Shown: positions 39,230 to 49,573, counted from the stretch's first letter. The stretch is DNA of 64,000 bases from Tetmemena sp. SeJ-2015 (GCA_027382625.1 JAJKFJ010021845.1:239695-303694), one strand, 5' to 3'. Program-made: numbers and translations. The notes: generated by a model from the letters alone, not told the origin.

Positions 39230-39567
39230 CTGTCAACTGCTGGCCCGCGTGTCAGCGACTGTTCGCGGATGCGCAACTTCTGCGCAGGAACCATTAACCG
39301 TTACACAGTTAACCTTTCTGAAACGCCCCACAAGAACCTGCGATCTGGACTTCAACCCATGGTGTAGATTTCCCACAGTAGCCAGTCCAGCAGCACAAAA
39401 CTTTGCTCTGGCCCTATCGCGGCCCCGACAATTGGCGAAATTGGCCACAGTTATGCCACGAGCGGATTTTAGCCTTTCTGCGAGGCCTCATGTCCGGCGG
39501 CGGATTTCCCGCGACTCGCGACTTCGGGCAATGAGCGCAGTCAAGAAGCGACGGGGAATACGTGGTC
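39230..39567. other. intergenic region between divergent kinase and receiver genes
   Basis: A 340-bp gap with lower GC than its surroundings. It contains the inverted repeat TTAAC (39294-39298) and GTTAA (39308-39312). This is a TTAA pair spaced 11 rather than the 7 of a CtrA site, so I do not call one. No convincing ORF or RNA gene is seen. It presumably carries the two divergent promoters. Confidence 0.5.
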
Positions 39568-39843
39568 ATGCTTGGTATCCTGCTTGTGGGGATCGGATCT
39601 GGACTTGCTGCCATGATAGTGTCGCTTGCCATGGGTCACTCGTTCTGGATGGCGCTGCTGGCCTACAGTCTTTTCGGGGCTTTGGCCCTGTTCCTGACCG
39701 CGCTGACGCGGGTTGCGATGGTGATGCTTCCCGCGTGGGACGGTTCGGGATCGGAATTTGAAATTGAAAAAGAAGAAGCGAGCGCGCTGGCGACAGCCCT
39801 TCGCCCCGCTGCAAGACGTGGCGGCGAAGGCATGGAGGAACAG
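39568..39843 (+). CDS. short membrane segment in frame with receiver protein
   Basis: Starts MLGILLVGIGSGLAAMIVSL and has two hydrophobic helices (second: FWMALLAYSLFGALALFLTA). An acidic/linker stretch FEIEKEEASALATAL follows. No stop separates it from the response regulator that starts at 39844, and both are in the same frame. Either it is a separate small membrane protein whose stop was lost to a base error, or the regulator is membrane-anchored. I recognise no family. Confidence 0.45.
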
Positions 39844-40844
39844 ATGCGGACGATGCGCATACTTGCGGTGGACGACGACCCTTTCATCCGCGAGCTTCTG
39901 CCGCGGATCGCAGCCGAAGTGGGCTTTCCCGATGTGACGGCGGCCGCGTCCGGCCCCGAGGCGCTGGACCTGCTGACCTATGGCGGGCGGGTCTATGACT
40001 GCCTGCTTCTCGACATCAACATGCCCGAGATGGACGGGATCGAGCTTGCCTCAAAATCCGCAGATGGCGGCCTATCGCGATACGCCGATCATCATGCTGA
40101 CCGCGATGCGCGACATGAAGAACATGGACGACGCCTTCAGCGCCGGTGCGACGGATTATGCGACCAAGCCCTTCGACATCCTTGATCTTGCGACGCGCCT
40201 CAAGGCTGCGAATCTGGGCCTGCCCGGGCGCGACAGCACTGGGGCCGAACATGCCGGCAGCGCGCGCGGCGCGGCCGAAGCCGCCGGGCGTGGCAGCGAA
40301 CGGCAGGCGGATGTCCAGATCGAGGGTGTGACCAACCTGATCGAATACCGGGCGCTGGCCAATTACATCTGCGCCTGCCGCGGCCGGAAGCCGCAAGTTG
40401 CCGTCTTCGCGTCCGCATCGACAGCATCACCTGCTGGAGCCCGCGCCCATCCCGGGCAGATGCTGACGGTGCTGCGCGAGATCGCGCAGTCGATCGGGGC
40501 TGTCCTGGGCACTTCGGCGCGCCAATGCGGGCACGGGCCCGGCGCGACCGGCGCCTTGATGCCTATGCGGGGCGGCACATTCCTTGTCGCCACCCGCACG
40601 GAATCACCCTGGCGGGCGACCCGGAAATGGCGATCAACCTGCGCCTTGCGCGTCTTGGGCCGAGGCCGGGCTGCGCGGACGAGAAGGTCACCGTGGCGGT
40701 GGGCGAGCTGATCCAGACGGGGCACCCGCACGCTGCGGGCCGAAACGGCCTTCCGCCGCGCGCTGACCTCGTCCAGGACGGATGCTGTTCAAGGAAGGTC
40801 AGGCACTTTCCGCCCTGCGCCAGATCGGCGATCGCAGCGCCTGA
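39844..40844 (+). CDS. response regulator with GGDEF-like (probably inactive) output domain
   Basis: About 333 residues. The receiver is well preserved: MRTMRILAVDDDPFIRELLP, phosphoacceptor in YDCLLLDINMPEMDGIELA, Thr/Lys switch in PIIMLTAMRD and ATDYATKPFDILDLATRLKA. The C-terminal half (LIEYRALANYICACR, then VTVAVGELIQTG) looks like a degenerate GGDEF domain without a GGDEF motif. Frame changes occur near 40055, 40400, 40450 and 40680, and later to the tail ALSALRQIGDRSA. The start ATG is set by GGAGGA 5 bp upstream. It is a paralogue of the protein at 41217. Confidence 0.75.
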
Positions 40845-40920
40845 AATGCCGGCCGGTCCGACCGGGCGCGCGGCGACGCGGGCAACCGCTCGCCCTATGG
40901 TAGATAGATGTCAGGATGCC

Positions 40921-40953
40921 GGGCCGCAAAATTCACTGCGGCCCGCCTTTTTT
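40921..40953 (+). terminator. rho-independent terminator
   Basis: GGGCCGCA (40921-40928) pairs perfectly with TGCGGCCC (40937-40944) around an 8-base loop. GCCTTTTTT follows directly. This is the textbook form and lies 77 bp after the first receiver gene, so the two paralogous receiver genes are probably transcribed separately. Confidence 0.85.
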
Positions 40954-41216
40954 CCGCCCGGTCCCGGTTGGACCCTGGGTCGGAAGGCCTTGATCTGCCT
41001 GTAAATGGGCTCGCACGGGGCTTTATGATACAACCGAAACGGTGCCCCGGCTTGCCCCTATTCGCCCGGCAAATGCACTGGAAACAAACGCAATTTGTCA
41101 CAATTTGGCCTATATCGAACCGTACCTCTTAAGGAAGAAAATGCGGCCCCATCCGCCAATGTGAGCAACGGACCGTCAGGGTGGCGGGCAAGCCGTTCAG
41201 AAGAGCGAGCGAAGAG
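40954..41216 (+). promoter_or_regulatory. promoter region of second receiver gene with CAATTTG direct repeat
   Basis: After the terminator, this stretch holds no ORF I can support. CAATTTG occurs at 41091-41097 and again at 41101-41107, a 10-bp period, followed by an AT-rich CCTATATCG. This resembles a tandem regulator site overlapping a promoter about 110 bp before the gene. Confidence 0.4.
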
Positions 41217-42224
41217 ATGCGAATTCTTGCGGTTGATGACGACGAGATGATCCTCGAGATTCTGAAGGCCTCGCTCATGGCCTCGGGATATCACGCGATC
41301 GACACCGCGATGTCGGCCCCCGAGGCCATGGCAAAGATCGAAGCCTCGTCCGAACCCTATGATTGCCTGCTGCTGGACATTCAGATGCCGGGCATGGACG
41401 GGATCGAGCTCTGCGCCTGGATCAAGCGCCGCCGCGGCTATGCCTCGACCCCGGTGATCATGGTCACCGCCATGTCGGAACGCAGCTTCATCCAGCGCGC
41501 CTTTGCCGCTGGCGCCACCGATTACGTCACCAAGCCTTTCGATCCGCTGGAACTGGGCACCCGCGTCGGCCTGGCGCACCGGCTGGTGGAAGAGGGCGCG
41601 CGCACGCGCGAAAAGGCGCTTGAGGCGCGGCTGCTGCGCGACCAGATGGAGCAGGACTTCCGCGTCGCCTGGAGCGATCCGGTGACCGTCTTCGGCGTCG
41701 CCGGGGCCATCGGCCAGGTGAACCTTGAGAATTATCTGCTTCAGATGTCGCGGTCGGGCCTGTTCTCGACCACCGTCCTTGCCGTTCGGGTCGACGGGCT
41801 TGAGGCCTATCACCGCGCGCTGACGCCTTCGGATTTCTACTTCCTGCTTGCCGATACCGCCGAGGCCCTGTCAACGGCGCTGCGCGGGCGCGAGTTCTTC
41901 CTGTCCTATGCGGGCAGCGGCGCTTTCGTCGTGGTGATCCACGGGCCAGGCGTCATTTCCACCGAAGAGCTTGAATTCGCGGCCAGCGGGGCGCTGGAGC
42001 TGATGGGCGCCACGGAAGGTTTCGGCGCCCTGGCCGAGCTGCGCTATCGCTGCGGCGATCCGCACCGGATCGGCGTGATGCGGTCGGGCACGTCGGCGGT
42101 GCGCACGATGCACGCGGCCCTGGCGCAACTGGACCGCAACCCGGCCGACCGTTCGGGCGTGGTCGAGGCTGCGCCGCGCGCGGCGTCTATGGGGCTGACC
42201 GGCCTGCTGCGCAAGCTGGGCTGA
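41217..42224 (+). CDS. response regulator with GGDEF-like (probably inactive) output domain, second copy
   Basis: Intact 335-residue protein. The receiver reads MRILAVDDDEMILEILKASL, with phosphoacceptor in YDCLLLDIQMPGMDGIELC, then PVIMVTAM and ATDYVTKPFDPLELGTRVGL. A coiled linker (LVEEGARTREKALEARLLRD) joins it to a C-terminal domain with NLENYLLQMSRSGLFSTTVL and VRVDGLEAYHRAL, which is GGDEF-like but has no GGDEF or RxxD motif. It therefore probably signals by protein contact rather than c-di-GMP synthesis. A lone Hpt gene follows 52 bp downstream. Confidence 0.8.
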   Translation: MRILAVDDDEMILEILKASLMASGYHAIDTAMSAPEAMAKIEASSEPYDCLLLDIQMPGMDGIELCAWIKRRRGYASTPVIMVTAMSERSFIQRAFAAGATDYVTKPFDPLELGTRVGLAHRLVEEGARTREKALEARLLRDQMEQDFRVAWSDPVTVFGVAGAIGQVNLENYLLQMSRSGLFSTTVLAVRVDGLEAYHRALTPSDFYFLLADTAEALSTALRGREFFLSYAGSGAFVVVIHGPGVISTEELEFAASGALELMGATEGFGALAELRYRCGDPHRIGVMRSGTSAVRTMHAALAQLDRNPADRSGVVEAAPRAASMGLTGLLRKLG

Positions 42225-42276
42225 CGACGGCAGGATGGGGCAGGGGCGGCCAGGCCTCAGGGACAGTGGAACGCGC

Positions 42277-42612
42277 ATGATGCAGAACCCTCCGACGGCT
42301 TACTTCGACGCGATCGAAGCCTTGCGGCCGCGTTTTCGCGCCGCGATGAGCGAGCATCTCGACAATCTCGAGGATGCGCTCGACGCGTTGCTCGACGGTT
42401 CCGACATCCGCAGCGGCCTGCAACGGGCGATCTTCATCGCGCATCGGGTGTCCGGCACGGCAGCGACCTTTGGCTGGCCCGCGCTGGGCGAGATTGCCCG
42501 TGAGACGGAAGAGGCCCTTGCGGCGAAACTGGCGCTGCCCGATTTTGGCGACGGCTATCTGTCGCGCATCGAGGATCTGGTCGAGGCCCTGGACGAAGGC
42601 GTCGGGCAGTAA
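42277..42612 (+). CDS. Hpt-domain phosphotransfer protein
   Basis: Free-standing histidine phosphotransfer protein of 111 residues, a four-helix bundle by composition. The phosphorylatable histidine sits in FIAHRVSGTAATFGWPALGE, matching the HxxxG(S/T)A core. It starts MMQNPPTAYFDAIEALRPRF. It is the natural intermediate between the hybrid kinase at 44897 (which has its own receiver) and one of the stand-alone receivers here. It is co-directional with the receiver at 41217. Confidence 0.8.
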   Translation: MMQNPPTAYFDAIEALRPRFRAAMSEHLDNLEDALDALLDGSDIRSGLQRAIFIAHRVSGTAATFGWPALGEIARETEEALAAKLALPDFGDGYLSRIEDLVEALDEGVGQ

Positions 42613-42681
42613 ACGGCACGGCGCGCCTGCGGGCGCGACCTGCCGCCCTGGGCGATCCCGGCCGCCCCGCTGAAAAGAGCT

Positions 42682-43155
42682 ACCCCCCACAGAGGTTTGC
42701 CTGCGGTGCGAGGCGTTCTTGTGTCGGGGACGGGAAGGCGGCGGGCGCCTGATGTGCGACGGCCTCGCGGTCGAGCGCCGACGCAACGCAGCCAGGGTGT
42801 TGATCTGCATCGCCAGCGTCATCGGATCGAAGGGTTTCACGATCACGTCGATCGCACCCACGGCGCGCAGCTTGGCGACCTCTGATTCCTGGGCCTTGGC
42901 GGTCATGAAAATCGCCGGGATCGACCGGCATTCCGGCAATTGGCGCAGCGCGGCAAGGGTTTGCTCGCCGCTCATCCCCGGCATCATCACGTCCAGCAGA
43001 AAGACGTCGGGCGCGATCTCTACGGCCCGTGAGATGGCTTCTGCGCCGTTGTTGAACTGATGGACCTCATGCCCGCCAATCGTCTCGAGCGCGATGCGGG
43101 AGATTTCCAGAATATCAGGATCGTCTTCGACGTGCAGAATGCGCAACTTGTTCAT
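42682..43155 (-). CDS. single-domain response regulator (CheY-like)
   Basis: Receiver-only protein, MNKLRILHVEDDPDILEISR. The phosphoacceptor is in APDVFLLDVMMPGMSGEQTL and the lysine in AIDVIVKPFDPMTLAMQINT. After INTLAALRRRS the sequence becomes basic and probably out of frame, so the 3' end is approximate. It follows the kinase at 43187 by about 30 bp on the same strand and is its probable partner or a relay receiver with the Hpt protein. Confidence 0.75.
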
Positions 43156-43186
43156 ACTACTGATCTTTCTTCCAAGGTTTTCGTCA

Positions 43187-44803
43187 TCAGGCTGCTAGGG
43201 AATCGCGGAGTGCGGGGAGGTCAAAGTAGAATACCGTGCCGCCTTCGGCGCCGGGATGGAAATCGATCCGGCCATCATGGCGCTCGATGATGGCCTTGGA
43301 AATCGACAGGCCAAGGCCGGTTCCGGCCACGGGCTGCGCGCCGGTGCTGCGCCCCTGGGTGAAGCGTTCAAAAATTCGCGACTTCATCTCTTCTGGCACA
43401 CCCGGCCCCCTGTCGGCGACGCTGACACGGTATCCACCCTGACGCGACGTCAGTTCGACCACGACCGTTTCCCCGGTCGGGGTGAACTTTACCGCATTCG
43501 ACACCAGGTTGACCAGAACCTGGATCAACCGGTCGCGATTGCCGAGATGGTCGCAAGGCCCGGCGGCACCCGGGCTTCGACGGTCACGCCGAATTGCATC
43601 GCATAGCCCGCATTCATCTCGACCACATCGGCCACCAGACTGCCCAATTCGCAGGGGCTGCGCGACATGTCGGCCTGGCCGGCATCGAGTTTTTCCAGAT
43701 CGAGCAGGTCGTTGATCAGCAGGATCAGCCGTTCCGTGTTGCGCTGCGCCATGGTCAGGATGGCCTGGGCATTTTCGGACACACTGCCCATCGCGCCCGA
43801 GGACAGAACGCCCAGCGCCCCCTTGATCGAGGTCAGCGGCGTGCGCAGCTCGTGGCTGACGGTCGAAACGAATTCGGCCTTGGCGCGCTCGGTCTGCATA
43901 TGGTCGGTGATGTCCTTTGCCAGAACGAAGAACTGGGCGGATTGGTCTTCTGAACGGATCAACTGGACGGTGATATCCAGAACCTTGGCGCCGTCGGCCT
44001 GCCGGATTGCCGCCAGCGACCGGTCCGAGCCGTGCATGGCCTTGAGATGGGCCTGGAAGTCGGGCGAGGAGAGGAAGCCCGGCACCAGGCTGGCGCGGCG
44101 CATCACGATCTGGCTGGCATCGGCGCCCAGATGCCGCAGGGCGGCGAGATTCGCATAGGTGAAAGCCTGGGTCTGGGCGCTGAAGATAAAGACTTCTTCC
44201 GGCAGGTGGTCGAAGATCGTCCGACAGCTGGCGGTCGGATTGCGCGCGCTTTGCCTCGGTGATGTCGGTGCGAAGCGAGACCATCGACTGAATGTTCCCG
44301 GCCCTGTCGTGCCGGGCCTTGACGGTGCAATGCGTCCAGATCCGCTCGCCGGACTTGCAGCGCATCTCGACCTCGCCGCTCCACATGCCATGCGCGTGCA
44401 GATGCGCGCGGATCGTTTCGGCCCGCCGCTCGGCATTGGATTCGGCATAAAAGGCACTGATCGGCTGCCCGGCGACTTCGTCCGCGTCATAGCCGGTCGC
44501 CGAAAGAAACAGCTCATTGGCAAAGGTGATCCGCCCCTGCGGATCCGTGGCGTTGATCATGCAATGGGCATCGGTGACAGCCTCCTGAACGGCAATCACA
44601 GCCTGGGCATCGCGCAACCGGCGGCGATTGCGCCGGGCGGCAAGGCCGTTGCGCAAGAAACCCCCGATCAGAATCACCGAAAGGACCGCGTATAAAACGT
44701 AAACCAGCGAAGCGGTGTCGAGGCTGGTCAGCATTCCCAGCCCTGTGCTTGTGTCGCCCTTAACCATCTTACCCTCTGAGTCGAACGTCCCCGCCTTCTG
44801 CAT
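43187..44803 (-). CDS. membrane-anchored PAS sensor histidine kinase
   Basis: About 535 residues. One N-terminal transmembrane helix (SLVYVLYAVLSVILIGGFLR) is followed by a PAS/PAC module (ATDPQGRITFANELFLSATG). A second PAS reads VFIFSAQTQAFTYANLAALR. HisKA is VSHELRTPLTSIKGALGVLS and HATPase_c includes LVNLVSNAVKFTPTGE and PVAGTGLGLSISKAIIERHD. Frame changes lie near 44225 and 43545. The start may be 44803 or in-frame ATG 44767. It precedes the single-domain receiver gene, and 93 bp separates it from the hybrid kinase upstream. Confidence 0.87.
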   Translation of the reverse strand: MQKAGTFDSEGKMVKGDTSTGLGMLTSLDTASLVYVLYAVLSVILIGGFLRNGLAARRNRRRLRDAQAVIAVQEAVTDAHCMINATDPQGRITFANELFLSATGYDADEVAGQPISAFYAESNAERRAETIRAHLHAHGMWSGEVEMRCKSGERIWTHCTVKARHDRAGNIQSMVSLRTDITEAKRAQSDRQLSDDLRPPAGRSLYLQRPDPGFHLCESRRPAASGRRCQPDRDAPRQPGAGLPLLARLPGPSQGHARLGPVAGGNPAGRRRQGSGYHRPVDPFRRPIRPVLRSGKGHHRPYADRARQGRIRFDRQPRAAHAADLDQGGAGRSVLGRDGQCVRKCPGHPDHGAAQHGTADPADQRPARSGKTRCRPGRHVAQPLRIGQSGGRCGRDECGLCDAIRRDRRSPGAAGPCDHLGNRDRLIQVLVNLVSNAVKFTPTGETVVVELTSRQGGYRVSVADRGPGVPEEMKSRIFERFTQGRSTGAQPVAGTGLGLSISKAIIERHDGRIDFHPGAEGGTVFYFDLPALRDSLAA

Positions 44804-44896
44804 CGGCAGTGTGACGTTCGGGTTCGGTTAACCTCATGTAACCAAATCCTGAAGCTGGGGCGCAGTAAGGGAAAGATTGTGGCGCAACTCGGCCAA

Positions 44897-47800
44897 TCAG
44901 GCGGCTGCAATCAGTTTCAGACAGTTCGCCACAATTTCTTCGACCGGAATACGAGACTTGACAAAGGATTGCGGGCCTTCGCCCTCGGGCGAGATTCCCT
45001 CGCGCGAGGAAAGGCCGATAATGTGCAGGCCGGGCCGCGCGCTGACGTCCGGCAAAAGCGCCTCGCCCGGCCCGTCAGGCAATTCCCAGTCCACGATGAC
45101 AAGATCGAAACTGTCGCGCGCCAGAACGCTGCGCGCATCCGCCAGGCGCGACACGACCCGCATCGTCGCCCGGCGGCCAAAGGCGCCCGCAGCACCTCGG
45201 CGAAATCCGTGTCCGATTCGACATGGAGGATTCGGGGCAGCTTGGTGCGCCCACGCGGCCGACGGGGCGCAGCGTCAGTGCCAGTATCCTGCGTGCCAAA
45301 ACCTTCGGCAAGCGGCAGGGTCACGCTGAACGTGGTCTCCAACGCCCGGCTCGGAGACAAAGTCGATTTGGCCGCCCATGCGGTCGACGATCTGGCGGCT
45401 GATCGAAAGACCAAGACCCGTGCCGCCGACCTTGCGCGTCGAGGACATGTCGATCTGCGAAAAGGGCCGGAACAGCCGGTTCGGAAGGCCTCGGGATACC
45501 TTCGCCATTGTCGGTGACCGTTATCACCGCAGCATTGCCGTCGCGCTTGACGGTGGCTTTCACCACCCCGCCGCGCGGCGAGTATTTCACGGCATTCGAG
45601 ACGAGATTGGTGATGACCTGGTTCAGCCGGTTCACATCGATCCGCGCCATCAGGACCTCGGCCTCGGGCTCGATGGCAAGCGTCACGTCAAACTGTTGCG
45701 CGAAAGGCTGGCAGGCGGTCACGACATCGTTCAGGCTGTCGGCCAACGAGGCGGTCGAGAACGAGAAGCTGGTCTGATCCGAGGCGAGCTTCTCCATGTC
45801 GAGAATGTCGTTCACCAATTGGATGAGCCGGTCGCAATTCTTCTGGGCGATGGCCAGAAGATGTTCGGCCTTGCCGGGAAGGGCCTCGCGCATCGCCGGA
45901 CAGAAGCCCAGCGCCCCCTTGATCGAGGTCAGCGGCGTGCGCAATTCGTGGCTGACGGAGGCGATGAAATCGCCCTTCATGCGCTCGACCGCCTTCAACT
46001 CGGAAATGTCCTGGATCTGCGCGATCAGGGCCTGGTCATGGTCGCCCTGCGACCCGGAATAGGACACGCTGAGAAGACCCCAGCCCACCGTGTCATCCTG
46101 CCGCATATAGCGCTTTTCGCATTGGTAGCTGGAAATCTCGCCCGAAAGCAGACGGCGAAGCTGATCGCCGTCAAGATAAAGGTCGTCGGGATGGGTGAAT
46201 TTGCCCAGGCTCGCCCCAAGCAGGGTATCGCGCCGCTGGCCAAGAAAGCCGCACAGCGCTTCGTTCACATTGCGCATTACCCCGCTGCGGTCGACCAGGG
46301 CCATGCCGACCGGGGCGTTGGCGATCACGCCGCGCAACAGGGCCTCGCTGGATTGCAGTGCCTCCTGGGCCTCGACCAGCTCGGTCACGTCGGATTGGGT
46401 CCCGATCAGCCGCAAGGCACGGCCATTGGCATCGCGCGCGCCGACGATCTCGTCCGACTTCATCCAGCGCAGGCTGCCATCGGACATTCGGATGCGATAC
46501 ACGTTGACGGAACGGGGCGTCTCGCCCCGGATGCAGGCCAGCTCGGATGCCTGCACCCGCGCCAGATCCTCGGGATCGACGCGCGATCGCCAGATCGCCT
46601 GGGCATCGGAATCCTGGTCCGCATCAAGACCCATGAGGTCTTTCCAGGTCCGCGACACGATTGACCGGCCAGTGGCGAGGTCGATCTCGAACACGCCGAT
46701 CCGCGCGCCGACCAGCGCCATGTCCAGCCGCTGCTCGGTATCATGCAGCCGCTGTTCGACTTCGGCCTGGGCGGTGACATCGTCGATGACCCAGGTCTGC
46801 CGTTGCTCATTGACCTCGTTGGCCCAACTGCTGACCTGAACGTCCAGGACGCGCCGGCCCAGGCTCCGGGTCATCACTTCGAAGCGGTGATTGCCGGCAG
46901 GTCCGGGTTCGGTCTCGCCCAGATCATCCAGGCGGATGCCGAAGAGCGTGTCGATGGTCTGGCCCTCGGCCTCTTCCGGGGTCAGGCCGAACATCGCCGC
47001 GCCGCTGCGGCTCATCCGCAGGATCCTGCCGCGCGCGTCGGTCGAGGCGGTGCCGACCACCGCCGTGTCGACGATCGAGGAATTCAGCCGCTCCTGTGCC
47101 GACAGCGCCCGTTCCTTTTCGCGGAACAGGCGCATCGCCGCCGCTTCGCGGTTCAGAAGCGTGGCCAGCAGCGTGGCGATCAACCCGGTGATGATCAGGC
47201 CGGCCCCCAGGACCAGCGCGCCTTCATGCGTGGCCGATTGATGCTCGAAAGACCGGCTGCTGGCCAGTTGAAAGATCAGCGTGCGGCCGTAGATGCTGAC
47301 CGCCTGTTCGCGATGGAAGAGGGGCGGGTCGCCGCGCTCTGCGGAGTCTGTGCTGGAGAACAGGATCCCGTTCTCGCTCGAATCCGATGCCAGCCGCACC
47401 GTCAGATCGATCTCGCGCCGCATGCTCGGCGTCAGGCCAACAAAGATGTTCTCGACGCTCAGGGGCGCATAGACCCAGCCGACAAAGGAAGCCCGGCGTT
47501 CAGTGACATACATGGGCCGGGTCTTTGCGCGGTAGACTGGGCGCAACAGAAGGAAGCCGTGCTGCTCAAGATCGCTTTGCGCAAGACGGATCGGCTTGCT
47601 CAGCACGGTCTTGCCGCTGTCGCGCGCCGCCAGGGCCGCATTGCGCCGGTTCTCCTCGAAGCTGATGTCCAGGCCGACGACTGAGGCCATCTTTTCAAGG
47701 GGTTCAATGAACTTGACGAGGAAAAGCTCTTTTCCGGTCGTGATCGGGTAGGGCACCATATGCGGGATGCCCTCGTCGGCCATATGGGCGACGAAATCCG

Positions 47801-48777
47801 TCAACTTGTCCCGCGCCACCGGCACGATCAGGCCCAGGCCTGACCTCCGGGCGGTTCGTGCCGATATCGATCCGGTCGACGAAGGTGCGCCAATCGTCGC
47901 GCGACAGATGGGCCGAGGCCAGAACCAGTCCCTCGCCTGCGGCAAGGCTTTGTTCGTAGCGCCGCATCCGCGCTTCGAAGGCGACCACCAGTTCGGTCGC
48001 CATCTGGTCGAACAGTTGCTGTCCGCGCGCGCGGCTGCTGCTGGTCACGCTGGTCCAGATATAGAAGGTCAGCACCATGCTGACCGTCACCACCGCAAGC
48101 GAGGCCATATTCAGCCGCGTGAGAACGCGGCCCTGCCACTGGATCGGGTCCTCGCGCCACCAGGGCGCCATGATTGCCAGCGGAAAGATCAGCAGCACAC
48201 CCATTGTGTCGCCCGCCCACCAGACGGCCCAGTTGCGCGCCGCACCTTCCAGCGCCACGGTGCCCAGGGCCATCAGCGACAGGGTGCCCACCGTCGCGGC
48301 GATGCAACTGCCCGCCGGACCGATGATCAGGAACAGCACCAGGACATCGGCGCGGCGCATAAGCTTGATCGGACGGCCGAACCGGCGACGCACCAGCGTC
48401 GCCACGGTCAAGGCCTGAAGGGTCGCGCCCGTGGCAAGAAGGGCGGGAACAAGGAACAGGCGCGGGCTCAGCGCGGCGTGGAAGCTGGCCGAGATCCAGA
48501 GATTGATGGCGAAGGAACCCAGGAAGACCGCAGGCCAGGCGCTGCGGCTGTAAAGCAGCACGGTGGCCAGCGCGATTCCCGCCCCCGGCCAGATCAGCGA
48601 GGCATAGCCCGGCGGAAGCGCGGTCATCCAGCCCAGCCAGCCAGCGACCATGTAGCTCGCCGCGATGCCGGCCATCACCAGCCCGGCCCGTACCAGTCCC
48701 GCCGCGCGCGGCGCCGGGCTATCCCCTGTCGTGCTCTGGCCGATGCCCGCCATCTTGCCCCTTCCGGTGCCGCGCAT
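44897..48777 (-). CDS. MASE1 hybrid sensor histidine kinase with multiple PAS domains
   Basis: Very large membrane sensor (about 1290 residues). The N-terminal MASE1 domain has about eight helices (ASYMVAGWLGWMTALPPGYA, NWAVWWAGDTMGVLLIFPLA). A CHASE-type periplasmic segment follows (MATELVVAFEARMRRYEQSL, frame change near 47845), then another helix near GALVLGAGLIITGLIATLLA. Three PAS modules come next, then HisKA (ASVSHELRTPLTSIKGALGF) and HATPase_c (VNRLNQVITNLVSNAVKYSP; frame change near 45495). The C-terminal receiver (LPRILHVESDTDFAEVL, DLVIVDWELPDGPG) spans changes near 45335 and 45185. The receiver suggests relay through an Hpt protein. Confidence 0.87.
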
Positions 48778-48894
48778 TTGCTGCGCCTTCCGCGCTTGGC
48801 GCGGGCCCGGTCAATTTCGTTTGCACAACATTCGTATCAAGTGCAGCGACGCGCCGCCAGCAAAGAATGGCCATCTCTGTGATACTGAGGCAGC

Positions 48895-49356
48895 TCAGGG
48901 CGGCGTTTCCCCCAGCACCTGCGCCGTCACCTGGCCTTGACGCAGCATGTCTTCCAGCGTCAGGGAATCGATGATGAGGAGATAGGACCAGAACACCTCG
49001 GCAAAGACCTTGCGGATGCGGCAGGTGGCCTCGTCGGTGCAATCCTCGCAGCGCTGGTAGGCGCGGCGGGACAGGCAGGGCAGGGGGGCGATTGGCCCGT
49101 CGATGGTGCGCAACAGTTCCGAGATCGACACGTCGGACGGTTTCTTGATCAGCGAATAGCCGCCCGACCGCCCGCGGATCGAGGCGATAACGCCAGCGTT
49201 GCGGACTTCGAGCAGGATGTGTTCCAGAAACCGTTTCGGCGTTCCCGACCGTTTGGCGATTTCCTCGATGGTCAGCGGTTCGGGCCGTTCCTTGGCCGCC
49301 TCATCGGCAAGCGCCAGAAGCGCCTTGAGCGCATATTTCATCTTTTGCGTGATCAT
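48895..49356 (-). CDS. Rrf2-family transcriptional regulator
   Basis: Intact 153-residue winged-helix regulator. The DNA-binding part reads MITQKMKYALKALLALADEA, then LTIEEIAKRSGTPKRFLEHI and IASIRGRSGGYSLIKKPSDV. The cysteine group CX8CX2CX5C (in CLSRRAYQRCEDCTDEATC) could hold a sensory iron-sulfur cluster, as in IscR, NsrR or RirA. The regulon is unknown. It is divergent from the Lrp-type gene, with an AT-rich promoter region between. Confidence 0.85.
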   Translation of the reverse strand: MITQKMKYALKALLALADEAAKERPEPLTIEEIAKRSGTPKRFLEHILLEVRNAGVIASIRGRSGGYSLIKKPSDVSISELLRTIDGPIAPLPCLSRRAYQRCEDCTDEATCRIRKVFAEVFWSYLLIIDSLTLEDMLRQGQVTAQVLGETPP

Positions 49357-49573
49357 GGGGCAAGCCTATGAGGGACAGTCGCATTTATCAACGGCGGCTT
49401 TACGCATTCTGCCATCGCAAAGCCAGCGCAAGCCGCGCTTTCCATCGCCGCGCGGGCGCAGTTCAGCATTATATACGACAAAGACGGTAGACAAAAAGAA
49501 TATTTATGTCATCTTGGGCCGGACCGACCCCGCCGCATGGTTGCGGCGCCGTATCGAAGACTGGAGAAGAGCC

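Noticed and set aside
39294..39312. Candidate CtrA site (TTAAC...GTTAA)
   Set aside because: The two TTAA units are 11 bases apart; a CtrA site needs 7. A near-match at 44827-44835 (TTAACCTCATGTAAC) also deviates in the second half-site.
46743..47684. Plus-strand frame of 313 codons opposite the hybrid kinase
   Set aside because: It is antisense to PAS and CHASE-type coding sequence that aligns with known domain order; no motif supports it.
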